Below, one piece after another: positions 36,067-44,451 of a DNA stretch of 64,000 nt. Location of the stretch: positions 2,108,001 through 2,172,000 of the forward strand of contig OZ242200.1 of NCBI GenBank assembly GCA_965205995.1, in the 5' to 3' direction. Source of the stretch: MPNO01 sp965205995. Lineage in GTDB: Bacteria > Pseudomonadota > Alphaproteobacteria > MPNO01. The notes beneath the pieces were generated by a model. It searched no databases. It was not told where the DNA came from and worked only from the letters and a program-made list of their open reading frames with translations. Position numbers and translations under genes: made by a program. Positions within the stretch are counted from its first letter, which is position 1, and each line of letters starts with the position of its first letter.

Positions 36067-36579
36067 CTACTCGGCGGCGATTCGGCCCGGGCGATTGTTC
36101 CACTGGGCGAGAAACTCGTGCGCTTCGGCCGCCTTCTTCTCAAGCTCCTTCTTGCCGGAGATCCGGCAGGTGAGCTCGAGCCGGATGTCGTTGGGGTCGA
36201 AGAAGTAGATCGACTTGACGAAGCCGTGATCGGTCACGCCGAGCACGTCGACGCCTTCCGCCTCGAGCCGCGCCTTGGCGGTCGCGAGCGCCGCCTCGTT
36301 CTCGACCTCGAGCGCGAGATGGTTGACCCAGCGCGGCGTCCCGGGGTCGCGCTGGGTGATCTCGCCGTCGCCGAGATCGAAGAACGCGACATAGGAGCCG
36401 TCCGCCATCTCGAAGAAGATGTGGACATAGGGCGAATACTCGCCGGTGCTCGGCACGATGTCGGCCGAGATCACATGCGCCAGCCGCAATCCGAGCACGT
36501 CCTCGTAGAAATGCCGGGTCTCCTCGGCGTCGCGGCAGCGATAGGCCCAGTGATGAAGGCTCTTGATCGAAGGCATCAT
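36067..36579 (-). CDS. VOC family protein
   Basis: This is a 170-residue vicinal oxygen chelate protein with SLHHWAYRCRDAEETRHFYE at the N-terminus, WVNHLALEVE in the second module and DPNDIRLELTC at the end, giving two His and one Glu as candidate metal ligands. It starts with a double ATG (36579 and 36576) preceded by GAGGAGAG. It is 38 bases after one alpha/beta hydrolase and 10 bases before another, so all three are probably co-transcribed. Sequence patterns resemble the VOC gene at 34209 but the two are clearly diverged. Confidence 0.85.
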   Translation of the reverse strand: MMPSIKSLHHWAYRCRDAEETRHFYEDVLGLRLAHVISADIVPSTGEYSPYVHIFFEMADGSYVAFFDLGDGEITQRDPGTPRWVNHLALEVENEAALATAKARLEAEGVDVLGVTDHGFVKSIYFFDPNDIRLELTCRISGKKELEKKAAEAHEFLAQWNNRPGRIAAE

Positions 36580-36617
36580 GGCGTCTCTCCTCGATGGTCG
36601 TCGGCGCCCTTCCCGGT

Positions 36618-37508
36618 TCAGGCGTCGACCGACGTGGTGACCGGGAAATAGGTCTCCAGCCAGTCGACGATCACACGATGCACCCGGACATTGCTCTCGG
36701 CAAACATGAAGTGATCGGTATCCGCGGTCAGGTGCAAATCGGTGGGCTGGCCGGCCCGTTTGAACATTTCGATCGACTGCTCGGTCGGGGTGACCGAATC
36801 CTCGGAGCTGTGCAGCAGCAGCAGCGGCCGCGGCGCGATATTCCCGACCACCTCGTCGGCGACGAAATCGTACATCGACTGCGCCGTCTCGGCGGGAAAC
36901 TCGCGCACCGAATTCGCCGCCAGATTGGTCCGCAGATGCTCGGGTATCGGCACGATGTCGTAGCGCGGCACCATCAGCGACTCGCCGGTCTCCTCGCAAT
37001 GCCGCTTGCCGGCTTCGAGCATGTCGGTGAACTTCTTCCACGCCTCCGGCGTCGGGTGCTGACCGCGGAACTTGCGCGCGCCGTCGCCCCAGCCGCCGGA
37101 CGAGATCACCGCCGCGATCCCGTCATGGACGCCGGCGGTGTAGACCGCGACCGCCGCCCCGAAGCTCGAGCCCAGCGCGCCGATGCGCTCGGGATCGACT
37201 TCCGGACGGCCCGCCAGCCAGGCATGCGCCGCCTTGGTGTCCTCGACCTGCTCCAGGCAGATGATCCGGCCGAACTCGCCGTCGCTCTCGCCGCAGCCGC
37301 GCATGTCGAAGCGCATCGTGACATAGCCGAGACCGGTCAGCATCCGGCAGGGCAGGAGGCAGTTGTCGGACGTCTTGTTGCCGCCGAACCCGTGCAGCAC
37401 CAGGAAGGCCGGGCGGCGTTCTCCCGGTTCCAAATCGTCTGGGACATGCAGAATGCCGTGCAGCGTGAGCCCGTCCGACCGGAAGGTGATTTTTTCTTCG
37501 CGCGGCAT
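36618..37508 (-). CDS. Alpha/beta hydrolase (serine aminopeptidase/dienelactone hydrolase-like)
   Basis: The 296-residue protein has the alpha/beta hydrolase core: oxyanion loop LVLHGFGGNKTSD, FDMRGCGESDGEF, nucleophile elbow ALGSSFGAAVAV, the Asp in SSEDSVTP and the His in DTDHFMFAE. This pattern is typical of prolyl-oligopeptidase-like small hydrolases (acyl esterases or peptidases). ATG 37508 gives a natural N-terminus (PREEKITFRSDGLTLHG). It lies 13 bases after the acyl-ligase/acyltransferase fusion gene and is likely in the same transcript, so it could act on an acyl ester made or exported by that system (inference). Confidence 0.86.
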   Translation of the reverse strand: MPREEKITFRSDGLTLHGILHVPDDLEPGERRPAFLVLHGFGGNKTSDNCLLPCRMLTGLGYVTMRFDMRGCGESDGEFGRIICLEQVEDTKAAHAWLAGRPEVDPERIGALGSSFGAAVAVYTAGVHDGIAAVISSGGWGDGARKFRGQHPTPEAWKKFTDMLEAGKRHCEETGESLMVPRYDIVPIPEHLRTNLAANSVREFPAETAQSMYDFVADEVVGNIAPRPLLLLHSSEDSVTPTEQSIEMFKRAGQPTDLHLTADTDHFMFAESNVRVHRVIVDWLETYFPVTTSVDA

Positions 37509-37521
37509 CCCGTTTCCCCGC

Positions 37522-40101
37522 CTAGTTCCCGGCCGCACCATAGCGCAGTTCGAGATCGGCGACGAGGGCGCGGGCGGCGGCGACCGCCTCGTCGACCGTG
37601 CTTTGCGGGAGATCTGCGGGCTCTCCGAAATGGACGCTCATCCGGCACAGCTTCGGCCAGCGCCGGTTTCGCGGCAGCGCCTCGAAGCTTCCGGCGATGT
37701 ATGCGGGCGCCAGCGTCGCCGAATGTTCGCTCAGCAGGAAACCGATCCCGCGCATGAAACCCTGCAGCCGCCCGTCCGGGGAACGCCAGGATTCGGGGAA
37801 CCAGGCCACGCATTCGCCGCGCTCGAGCAGCCCGCCGGCGATGGCGAGCCCCTCGGCCGGGTTGCGGTCGTCGATCGGGAAGAGCCGCCCGACCCGGGCG
37901 AGCCAGCCGAGCGCAGACGACTCGAAAACGCGGGCCTTGTCGGCGCTCCACCAGATGCGGCTGAACGTGCGCCAGGGCAGCGCCGCCGCGAGGACAAGCG
38001 GGTCGAGATCGCTCGCGTGGTTGGCGATCAGGATCGTCGGGCGTCCGGTATCGGGAACCTGGCCGTGGCGGCGCACGCCGAACGCCGCCTTCATGACCAG
38101 CCGGTTGACCCACCAGGCGGCCCAGCCGGCGAACCGGCGAAGACCGCGCGGGGGAGACGGCAGGACGATTTCCGCCGGACCTCCGGGCGACGATTGGGGC
38201 GCGGCGAGCGCGGCGCGGGCGAGATCCGCGAGCGTCACCACATCCGCCAGGGCATCCGGCGCCAGCGCCACGCCGAGCTCGGTCTCGATGGTCTGAGCGA
38301 TTTCGAGCCAGGCCAGCGAATCGACGCCGAGATCAAGCTGCGGGCTGGTCGCGAAGCCGATCGCCGCGTCGCCGAAGCGGGCGCGCATGAGTTCGAGGAT
38401 GCGCTGGGCCCGCGGGTCGGCTGCGAGCGCCGGATCGGCCGCGTCGGGCGCCGCGCCGGCCCCGCGCCCTCCGGCGGCATCGAACAGTTCCGGCAGGCGG
38501 AACCGCCGAAGCTTGCTCAACCGGGTTCGGGGCAGCGCCTCGCGATGGATGCGGTACGAGGTGACCCGCTTGTAGGGCGCGAGCTCCGCGCCGGCCTCGG
38601 AGACGGCGATGCGGATCGCGTCGTCGAGCCGCTGGGTCTCGGCCTGGCGCAGTGCATCCTCGTCCGGCACGATGAGGGCCGCGAGCCTGCCGTCGCGCTC
38701 GAACACGGCGGCCTCGGCGATCAGCGGGCTCGCGGCGAGCGCGGCCTCGACCTCCTCGGGGCCGACATTCTTGCCGCCCGAGAGCACGATGACGTCCTTG
38801 CTGCGCCCGGTGATCGCCAGCGAGCCGTCGGCATCGATGCGGCCGAGATCGCCGGACCGGAACCATCCGTCCCCGGCGAACGCCGCCCGCGTGGCCTGGC
38901 TGTCCCCGAAATAGCCGGCGAAGACGTGCGGGCCGCGGATCTGCACCTCGCCGATCCCCTCGCCGTCGGCATCCGCGATGCGCAGTTCGCTGCCTTCCAC
39001 CGGCTTGCCCTCGGTGCCGATCCGGCCTGCGCCGAACCGGTTGTAGGTGGTGACCGACGAGGTCTCGACCAGCCCGTACCCGGTCAGTACCTGGAAGCCG
39101 AGGCCTTCGAGCCGCCAGGCAACCCCTTCGTCGAGCCTGGCGCCGCCGGAGACCGCCATCCGCAGCCTGGGCGCGAAGCGGCGGCGCACCGGCCACATGA
39201 GCCACCTGCCCACGCGCGGGCCGCCATTGCGGGAAATCATCGTGGATACGCGCCAGAGCGCAGCGAACAGCTTGCCCGGAATGCCGCCCGCGAGCCTGCC
39301 CCCGATCCCCTCGACCAGGGCTTCGTAGAGCCGCGGCACGCCCACCATGACCGTCGCCCCGGCCTCGCGCAGCGCGGTCGCCACTTCGGGCCCGGTGGGC
39401 GCGCTCGGCAGGATCACGGTCGAGCCGCAGGCCAACGGCACCATCAGCCCGGCCATGAAGGGGTAGGCGTGATGGAGCGGCAAGGGCAGCGCCGCCCGAT
39501 CGCCGGTATCGACAAACCCGCCTTCCGCCAGCGCCTCGATATTGAACATGAAATTGCCGTGGGTCAGCGGCACGCCCTTGGCCGTCCCCGTGGTGCCGGA
39601 GGTGTAGATGATCGCGGCGAGGTCCTCGGGGACGATTTCGGGAAGCGCCTCCGGCGCGTCGCCGAGCAGGGTCGACCAGTGTTCGGGTTCGCAAGCACCG
39701 TCCCCGTCGAGGCGCCAGACGCCGGACAGGCCCCCGGTGGCCGCCTCCGGCAGGACGGCGAGAATCTCTTCGTCGGCGAACAGCGCCCGGGCGCCGCTGT
39801 TTCCCAGCGCCTGGCGAAAATCTTCCGGCGATCCCATGTCGTCGAGCGGGACCGCGACCGCGCCGACCGCCGCGAGCGCGAGGCGGAGCACCACCTGCGC
39901 GTCGCGGTTGACGCCGATGACGCCGACCGGAACGCCATGGCCGAGGCCGCGCGCGACCAGCCCGCCGGCGAGCGCAAGCACGTCGCGGTGCAGGGCGCGG
40001 TAGCTCCGGGTTTTCATCCCCGCTTCGGTGAAGGCGATGACTGCCGGGACGTCGCCGTAGCGCTCCAGATCGACGATCAGGCTTTGGAGCGTGCGGTTCA
40101 T
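37522..40101 (-). CDS. Three-domain fusion: AMP-dependent acyl ligase, acyl carrier protein, PlsC-type acyltransferase
   Basis: The 859-residue protein joins three lipid-handling domains. Residues 1-510 are an adenylate-forming ligase with the P-loop YTSGTTGTAKG at 166-176, TGYGLVETSSV, and GWFRSGDLGRIDADG with GRSKDVIVLSGGKN. Residues 540-640 contain a carrier domain with the phosphopantetheine serine in LGVDSLAWLE (Ser595). Residues 650-859 are a 1-acylglycerol-phosphate-type acyltransferase with the HX4D motif NHASDLDP (His695) and a downstream FPESWRS. E. coli Aas has ligase plus acyltransferase but no internal carrier. The likely reaction is activation of a fatty acid, transfer to its own carrier, and acylation of a lysolipid or other membrane acceptor. 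No strong multi-helix membrane anchor is visible. Confidence 0.88.
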   Translation of the reverse strand: MNRTLQSLIVDLERYGDVPAVIAFTEAGMKTRSYRALHRDVLALAGGLVARGLGHGVPVGVIGVNRDAQVVLRLALAAVGAVAVPLDDMGSPEDFRQALGNSGARALFADEEILAVLPEAATGGLSGVWRLDGDGACEPEHWSTLLGDAPEALPEIVPEDLAAIIYTSGTTGTAKGVPLTHGNFMFNIEALAEGGFVDTGDRAALPLPLHHAYPFMAGLMVPLACGSTVILPSAPTGPEVATALREAGATVMVGVPRLYEALVEGIGGRLAGGIPGKLFAALWRVSTMISRNGGPRVGRWLMWPVRRRFAPRLRMAVSGGARLDEGVAWRLEGLGFQVLTGYGLVETSSVTTYNRFGAGRIGTEGKPVEGSELRIADADGEGIGEVQIRGPHVFAGYFGDSQATRAAFAGDGWFRSGDLGRIDADGSLAITGRSKDVIVLSGGKNVGPEEVEAALAASPLIAEAAVFERDGRLAALIVPDEDALRQAETQRLDDAIRIAVSEAGAELAPYKRVTSYRIHREALPRTRLSKLRRFRLPELFDAAGGRGAGAAPDAADPALAADPRAQRILELMRARFGDAAIGFATSPQLDLGVDSLAWLEIAQTIETELGVALAPDALADVVTLADLARAALAAPQSSPGGPAEIVLPSPPRGLRRFAGWAAWWVNRLVMKAAFGVRRHGQVPDTGRPTILIANHASDLDPLVLAAALPWRTFSRIWWSADKARVFESSALGWLARVGRLFPIDDRNPAEGLAIAGGLLERGECVAWFPESWRSPDGRLQGFMRGIGFLLSEHSATLAPAYIAGSFEALPRNRRWPKLCRMSVHFGEPADLPQSTVDEAVAAARALVADLELRYGAAGN

Positions 40102-40129
40102 GGCGTGACGCCCGTGAAGCGGCGCGGGC

Positions 40130-41149
40130 CTAATGCGCGCGCGGGTTCTTCATCACCGTTTCGCGGTCGGCGGTTACCACCTCGACGGTAAGCACATCGC
40201 CGTCGCGCAGCAGCTTGAGCGTGACGGTGGATCCCGCGGGGCCGGTATTCCAGACCCGGCGATACATCTCCGCCATCGACCCGACGCTGGTGTCGTTGAC
40301 CGCGAGAACGACATCGCCGGCCTCGACACCGGAGGCGGCGGAGGGGCCGCGATCGGAGATCGAGGTGATCAGCACCCGGCCCATCGCCTCGATACTGTAG
40401 ATGCCGAGCCAGGGCCGGGTCGGGCCGGGGCGCCGTCCGAAGCGCAGCAGATCGTCCACGGTTGCCTTGTAGAGATCGATCGGGATGAACATGTTGCCCG
40501 CGGTCGGCCCGCTGCCGGAAACCGCGTCCTGGACGAAAAGCGAGCCCAGCCCGACCAGCTGCCCGAGATCGTCGATCAGCGCGGCGCCGCTCCAGTGAGG
40601 GTGCGGCGGGGCGGTGAAAATCGCCTCGTCGAGCAAATATTCCCAATAGCCGGCGAATTCGCGCTTTGAAACGACCTGCGCCTTGATCGCGTTTTCGAGC
40701 CCGCCCCGGCCGGCGGCCACCAGCCAGTCCTTTTCCTTCAGCGCGGCCGTGTCGCCGAGCGCGAGAGGCCGCGCGCCGAGCGAGGAACCGCCGCGCAGCA
40801 GGCCGAACCCGGTTTCGTAGTCATAGGCGATCGCCTGGGCGCGGGTCACTCCGCCTCCCTCCGAACCGAGGACGATGTGCTCCGCCTCGGCGATCAGGTA
40901 GCCGATGGTGAGGAAGAGGTGGTCCTCGCCCACCAGGATCGCGTTGCCCTCGCGCTCGGTGCCGAGATAGGACGAGCTGAACGCGTCCTCCGGCGCCCGG
41001 GAGCGGAGCTGCACCACTGCGCGCAGCACATCCGGCAACGCGAAGTTGTAGTCAGAGGGATCGGGTCGCGTCGTGCGACCGATATTGGGATCGACCAGAT
41101 GCGCCAGCGATAGCGGCTTGTGCCCGTTTGCGTGCTCGATTCCACTCAT
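40130..41149 (-). CDS. PDZ protein with degenerate HtrA-like protease domain
   Basis: The 339-residue protein has an HtrA/DegP layout: a trypsin-like domain (about 40-235) and one PDZ domain (about 245-335, with PWLGIYSIEAMG and GDVVLAVNDTSVGSM). The protease triad is lost. Where HtrA has His, here is Tyr84 (LTIGYLIAEA); where it has Asp, here is Gly114 (DYETGFGLL). Ser187 is kept but in HWSGAALI instead of GNSGGPL. There is no signal peptide or membrane helix at the start, so the predicted location is cytoplasmic unless exported another way. It lies 28 bases upstream of the acyl-ligase fusion. A binding or scaffold role through the PDZ domain is more likely than proteolysis. Confidence 0.8.
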   Translation of the reverse strand: MSGIEHANGHKPLSLAHLVDPNIGRTTRPDPSDYNFALPDVLRAVVQLRSRAPEDAFSSSYLGTEREGNAILVGEDHLFLTIGYLIAEAEHIVLGSEGGGVTRAQAIAYDYETGFGLLRGGSSLGARPLALGDTAALKEKDWLVAAGRGGLENAIKAQVVSKREFAGYWEYLLDEAIFTAPPHPHWSGAALIDDLGQLVGLGSLFVQDAVSGSGPTAGNMFIPIDLYKATVDDLLRFGRRPGPTRPWLGIYSIEAMGRVLITSISDRGPSAASGVEAGDVVLAVNDTSVGSMAEMYRRVWNTGPAGSTVTLKLLRDGDVLTVEVVTADRETVMKNPRAH

Positions 41150-41237
41150 GACCGGGTGGCGTGTTGGAGACCGGACGACAGGATAGCATCTCGGCGCGGG
41201 CCACGCACAGGGCCGGTCCGCACGCCGCCGCCGCTTG

Positions 41238-42050
41238 TCAGCGGACGCGCTTCAGGCCGGTCTTGCTGAAGTCGCCGTCCTTCAGCCCGGTGCGAAACTT
41301 GAAGTCCGACCAGCGCATGACCGTGCTCTTTCCGGTGAGGTGGTTTTCCATCGTCATCTCGGTCGCCCGCCAGTAGCGGTCCAGATGGCGCTCGTACTTG
41401 CCGAGCGTCAGCGTCTTCAGATGCGCGTTCTTGCGGTCGAAGTACCGGATCTTCCAGACCCGAAGCTCGTCCTTGTCGCGCCAGACGATCTGGCGGGTAT
41501 AGCCGGACCCCTTTCCCGCCGGCTTGCGCTCGACGACCGTGCATTTCAGCTTTCCGCACGCCTCGTCGCGCAGATATTTGTAGGTGAACTTCTCGACCTG
41601 CTGGGCACCCAGATCCTCGTAAGAGAATTCGCTGCCCATGAAGGAGCCCGACCGGTTGGACGAGCTGATCCGCTTGACACGTTTCAGCGCCGGCAGATAG
41701 AGCCACTGGTCGTCCGGCCCCTTGCGGTGCGAGTGGATCAGCAGCGCCGTCCCCTTGACGCCGCGCGGCTCGTCGAACACGAAGAGGCTCTTGTTGCCGT
41801 CGTCGGCTCCTTCGAGGACCTTGATCCTGAGCTGCCGCCGGCTTTCCTGACCTTGCTTGTTGCGCAGCACCATGCGCTGCCGGGCGGTCGTGTTGCCGAA
41901 CCCCTTGTTCCGGTCGCGGGCCTCGGTCGCGATCTTCAGGCCGGTCTCCTCGGGAGTGGCGGCGCTCGCGCCGGGCGGCGCGGTGAGAGACGGCGGCAGG
42001 ATCAGGCCGCAGGCAAGAAAAGCCGGCAGGGCGTAACGGGCCAACTTCAT
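41238..42050 (-). CDS. Periplasmic outer-membrane lipoprotein-sorting (LolA-like) protein
   Basis: The 270-residue protein has a clear signal peptide (residues 1 to about 30, ending PPGASA). The mature part has the LolA/LolB-like half-barrel pattern seen in proteins annotated as outer membrane lipoprotein-sorting proteins: DDQWLYLPALKRVKRIS, SFMGSEFSYEDL and KIRYFDRKNAHLKTL. These genes nearly always accompany MMPL/RND exporters. Here its ATG overlaps the exporter stop by 4 bases (ATGA), so the two are coupled. It probably receives a lipid from the exporter and carries it across the periplasm (inference). Confidence 0.86.
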   Translation of the reverse strand: MKLARYALPAFLACGLILPPSLTAPPGASAATPEETGLKIATEARDRNKGFGNTTARQRMVLRNKQGQESRRQLRIKVLEGADDGNKSLFVFDEPRGVKGTALLIHSHRKGPDDQWLYLPALKRVKRISSSNRSGSFMGSEFSYEDLGAQQVEKFTYKYLRDEACGKLKCTVVERKPAGKGSGYTRQIVWRDKDELRVWKIRYFDRKNAHLKTLTLGKYERHLDRYWRATEMTMENHLTGKSTVMRWSDFKFRTGLKDGDFSKTGLKRVR

Positions 42051-44338
42051 GGCTTCCTCCGATCCAGAGCCATCAGCAACGGCGGCAGCAGCAGGAAATC
42101 GGCAATCAGCGCGAAACCGATGGTGATCGCGGTCAGCAGGCCGAGCGCCCAGCTCAACTCGAAGCCCGAGGACGCGAATACCAGGAACCCCAGCGCCAGG
42201 ATCGCCGATGTGGTCCAGAGCGCATGGCCGACGGTGCGGAAGGCCGCGCGCACCGCCTCGGGCGGCGCCAGGCCCTGGCGTCGGGCATCGGAATATTTGC
42301 TCATGAAATGGATGGTGTCGTCGACGATGATCCCGAAGACCATTGCGGTAACCACCGAGGCGGCCAGCCCCACCTGTCCGACCAGAAAGCCCCACAGGCC
42401 GAAGGCCGCGGCCGCGGGGATGAAGTTGGGGACGAGGCTTATGAGGCCGAGACGCAGGCTGCGGAAGACCAGGATCAGGATCACCGAGACAAGCGCCATG
42501 GCGGCAATCGTGCCGCGCAGCATGCTCTCCACATTCCGCTGGGAGAGATGGGCGAAGACGATGCTGACCCCCGACGCCTCGGTCGCCAGTCCAGCCGCGT
42601 TGGCGGAAAGCCACGCCCTCGCGTGCGCGTCCAACGCGCGCTGGTCCCTGGAGGTCGTGTTCCGGAGCACGACGGTCATGCGCGTCCTGGATTTGGCAAC
42701 GTCGATCCGGTTGTTGAGATCGCTGCCGAAGGGAAGCGACAACTCGTAGAGCAGCAGGTATTGCGATGCCAGATCCCCATCGTCCGGCAACTGGTAAAAC
42801 GCCGGATCGTCGCCATGGGTGTTCTTGTTCAGGCGCTTCATGATCTCGGAAAACGCCTGAACATGCGTCACTTCGGGTTGGCCCCGATACCACTTCGCGA
42901 ACGCCTCGACCTTGCGCAGGTAGGCGGGATTGGTGATACCGCCTTCGCTGCCCGAGTCCAGCGAATATTCCAGCGTCTCCATACCGGTGAGATTCTGAAC
43001 AATGAAGTCGGTATCGCGCCGGAATTCATAGCGCTCGTCGAAATATTGGGTCCAGTTGTCGGCCAGCTCGATACGCGGTATTCCGGCAACCAGACCCAGC
43101 GCCACCAGAATGCTGGACCACAGCAGCACGGTGCGCCTGCGGACGACGAAATCGCCGAAGCGATCGAAGAAACCGGGTTTGCCTTCTGCCGTCAAGCGCG
43201 CCCGCAGCGGCAAAACGGACAATAGCGCCGGCAGCGGCACCGTCGAATAAACGAAAGCGCACAACACACCGAATGCAACCAGGTTGCCGAGCTGGCGGAA
43301 CGGCGGCGAATCCGAAAAGTTCAGGCTCAGGAACCCGATCGCGGTGGTTAGCGAGGTGAGAAACACCGGCCGCATATTGACCTGCAACGACTCGACGATC
43401 GCGGCTTTTCGGTTGAGACCGCGACGCATGCCCGCGAGCGCGCTGGCAACGATATGGATCGAGTGCGCTATGGCGACCGTCATGACGATTATCGGCAAGC
43501 CAGAATTGGCGGGGCCGAACACGGTGCCGATCCACCCGGCGAAGCCGACCGTACTGTTCAGAATGAATACGAGGACGACGAGGCTCGCGACGGTGCCCCA
43601 TACCGAGCGCAACAGGGTGGCCGCGACGACGGCAATGATCAGGAACACGATCGGCGCCAGCTTACGCAAATCCTCCTGCGTGGTGTCGGCGAAGGCCCGG
43701 TTCATCACGACATCGCCGGTCAGGTAGTAGCGAATTTGAGGATGGTCGGTTCGCGCTTTGTCGAGCGTTGCACGGAGATAATCGGTGATCTCGATGACCG
43801 CCGAATCGGGGTTTTCCGGCAAAACGAAAGTGATGACCAACCCGCCGACCCGCCCGTCGCGGGACACCAGGCGGCCGGCAAGCTCGCTCGCGGACAACGC
43901 GATCGACTTGACACCCGCCAGCCCTGCGTCGTCCAGATCCCGCGCGTTTTCGACAAGCGGGCGGACGACCAGGTCGTCGCCGTCCGCTTCGCTATGGGTG
44001 TAGTTGGTGAGCGAGTCGACCCGGCTGGAATAGGGCGTTTCCCACCCCGCTTTGGTCAGCTCCTCGACCGCGCCGAGCGCCTCGCGGGTGAACACCGAGC
44101 CTTGTTGCGGCGCTATGGCGATCAGCGCGGCGTTGGATGTGGCGAATGTCGCCTCCAACGCGTCGAGCGCCTTGAGCTGGGGGTTGTCTGCCTCGAACAG
44201 GCTGCGATAGTCGTTCGTGACCCCGATGAATCGGGCGCCCCCCGTCATCGCCAGCATGAGCAGCGTGGCCAACACGAGGATCGGCCATCGATAGCGCAGA
44301 ACGAGGGCGGCGTAGCGTTCGGATGATAGAGGGGTCAT
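42047..44338 (-). CDS. MMPL/RND-family transporter (predicted lipid exporter)
   Basis: This is a 763-residue inner-membrane protein with the two-fold RND layout: helix 1 near residues 17-37, a large periplasmic loop, a helix bundle (LRKLAPIVFLIIAVVAATLL; TIGFLSLNFSDS), then a second loop and bundle with GIIVDDTIHFMSKYSD, the MMPL/SSD signature. It uses the proton gradient to move hydrophobic substrates. Gene size and pairing with a LolA-like protein are those of the HpnN/YdfJ-like lipid exporters rather than drug pumps, which need a membrane fusion protein. ATG 44338 was preferred, but an upstream ATG at 44392 would add 18 residues. It heads the run with the carrier/acyltransferase fusion. 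Confidence 0.88.
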   Translation of the reverse strand: MTPLSSERYAALVLRYRWPILVLATLLMLAMTGGARFIGVTNDYRSLFEADNPQLKALDALEATFATSNAALIAIAPQQGSVFTREALGAVEELTKAGWETPYSSRVDSLTNYTHSEADGDDLVVRPLVENARDLDDAGLAGVKSIALSASELAGRLVSRDGRVGGLVITFVLPENPDSAVIEITDYLRATLDKARTDHPQIRYYLTGDVVMNRAFADTTQEDLRKLAPIVFLIIAVVAATLLRSVWGTVASLVVLVFILNSTVGFAGWIGTVFGPANSGLPIIVMTVAIAHSIHIVASALAGMRRGLNRKAAIVESLQVNMRPVFLTSLTTAIGFLSLNFSDSPPFRQLGNLVAFGVLCAFVYSTVPLPALLSVLPLRARLTAEGKPGFFDRFGDFVVRRRTVLLWSSILVALGLVAGIPRIELADNWTQYFDERYEFRRDTDFIVQNLTGMETLEYSLDSGSEGGITNPAYLRKVEAFAKWYRGQPEVTHVQAFSEIMKRLNKNTHGDDPAFYQLPDDGDLASQYLLLYELSLPFGSDLNNRIDVAKSRTRMTVVLRNTTSRDQRALDAHARAWLSANAAGLATEASGVSIVFAHLSQRNVESMLRGTIAAMALVSVILILVFRSLRLGLISLVPNFIPAAAAFGLWGFLVGQVGLAASVVTAMVFGIIVDDTIHFMSKYSDARRQGLAPPEAVRAAFRTVGHALWTTSAILALGFLVFASSGFELSWALGLLTAITIGFALIADFLLLPPLLMALDRRKP

Positions 44339-44451
44339 CGGCTTGACCGTCAACCGGAGGAAGCCGGTCGCACGACGTCGCAAGCACCGCATACCACGGG
44401 CTCGACATCGAGTGCTTTACATGATCGGGCATCTTGTAGCTCAACCCATGC

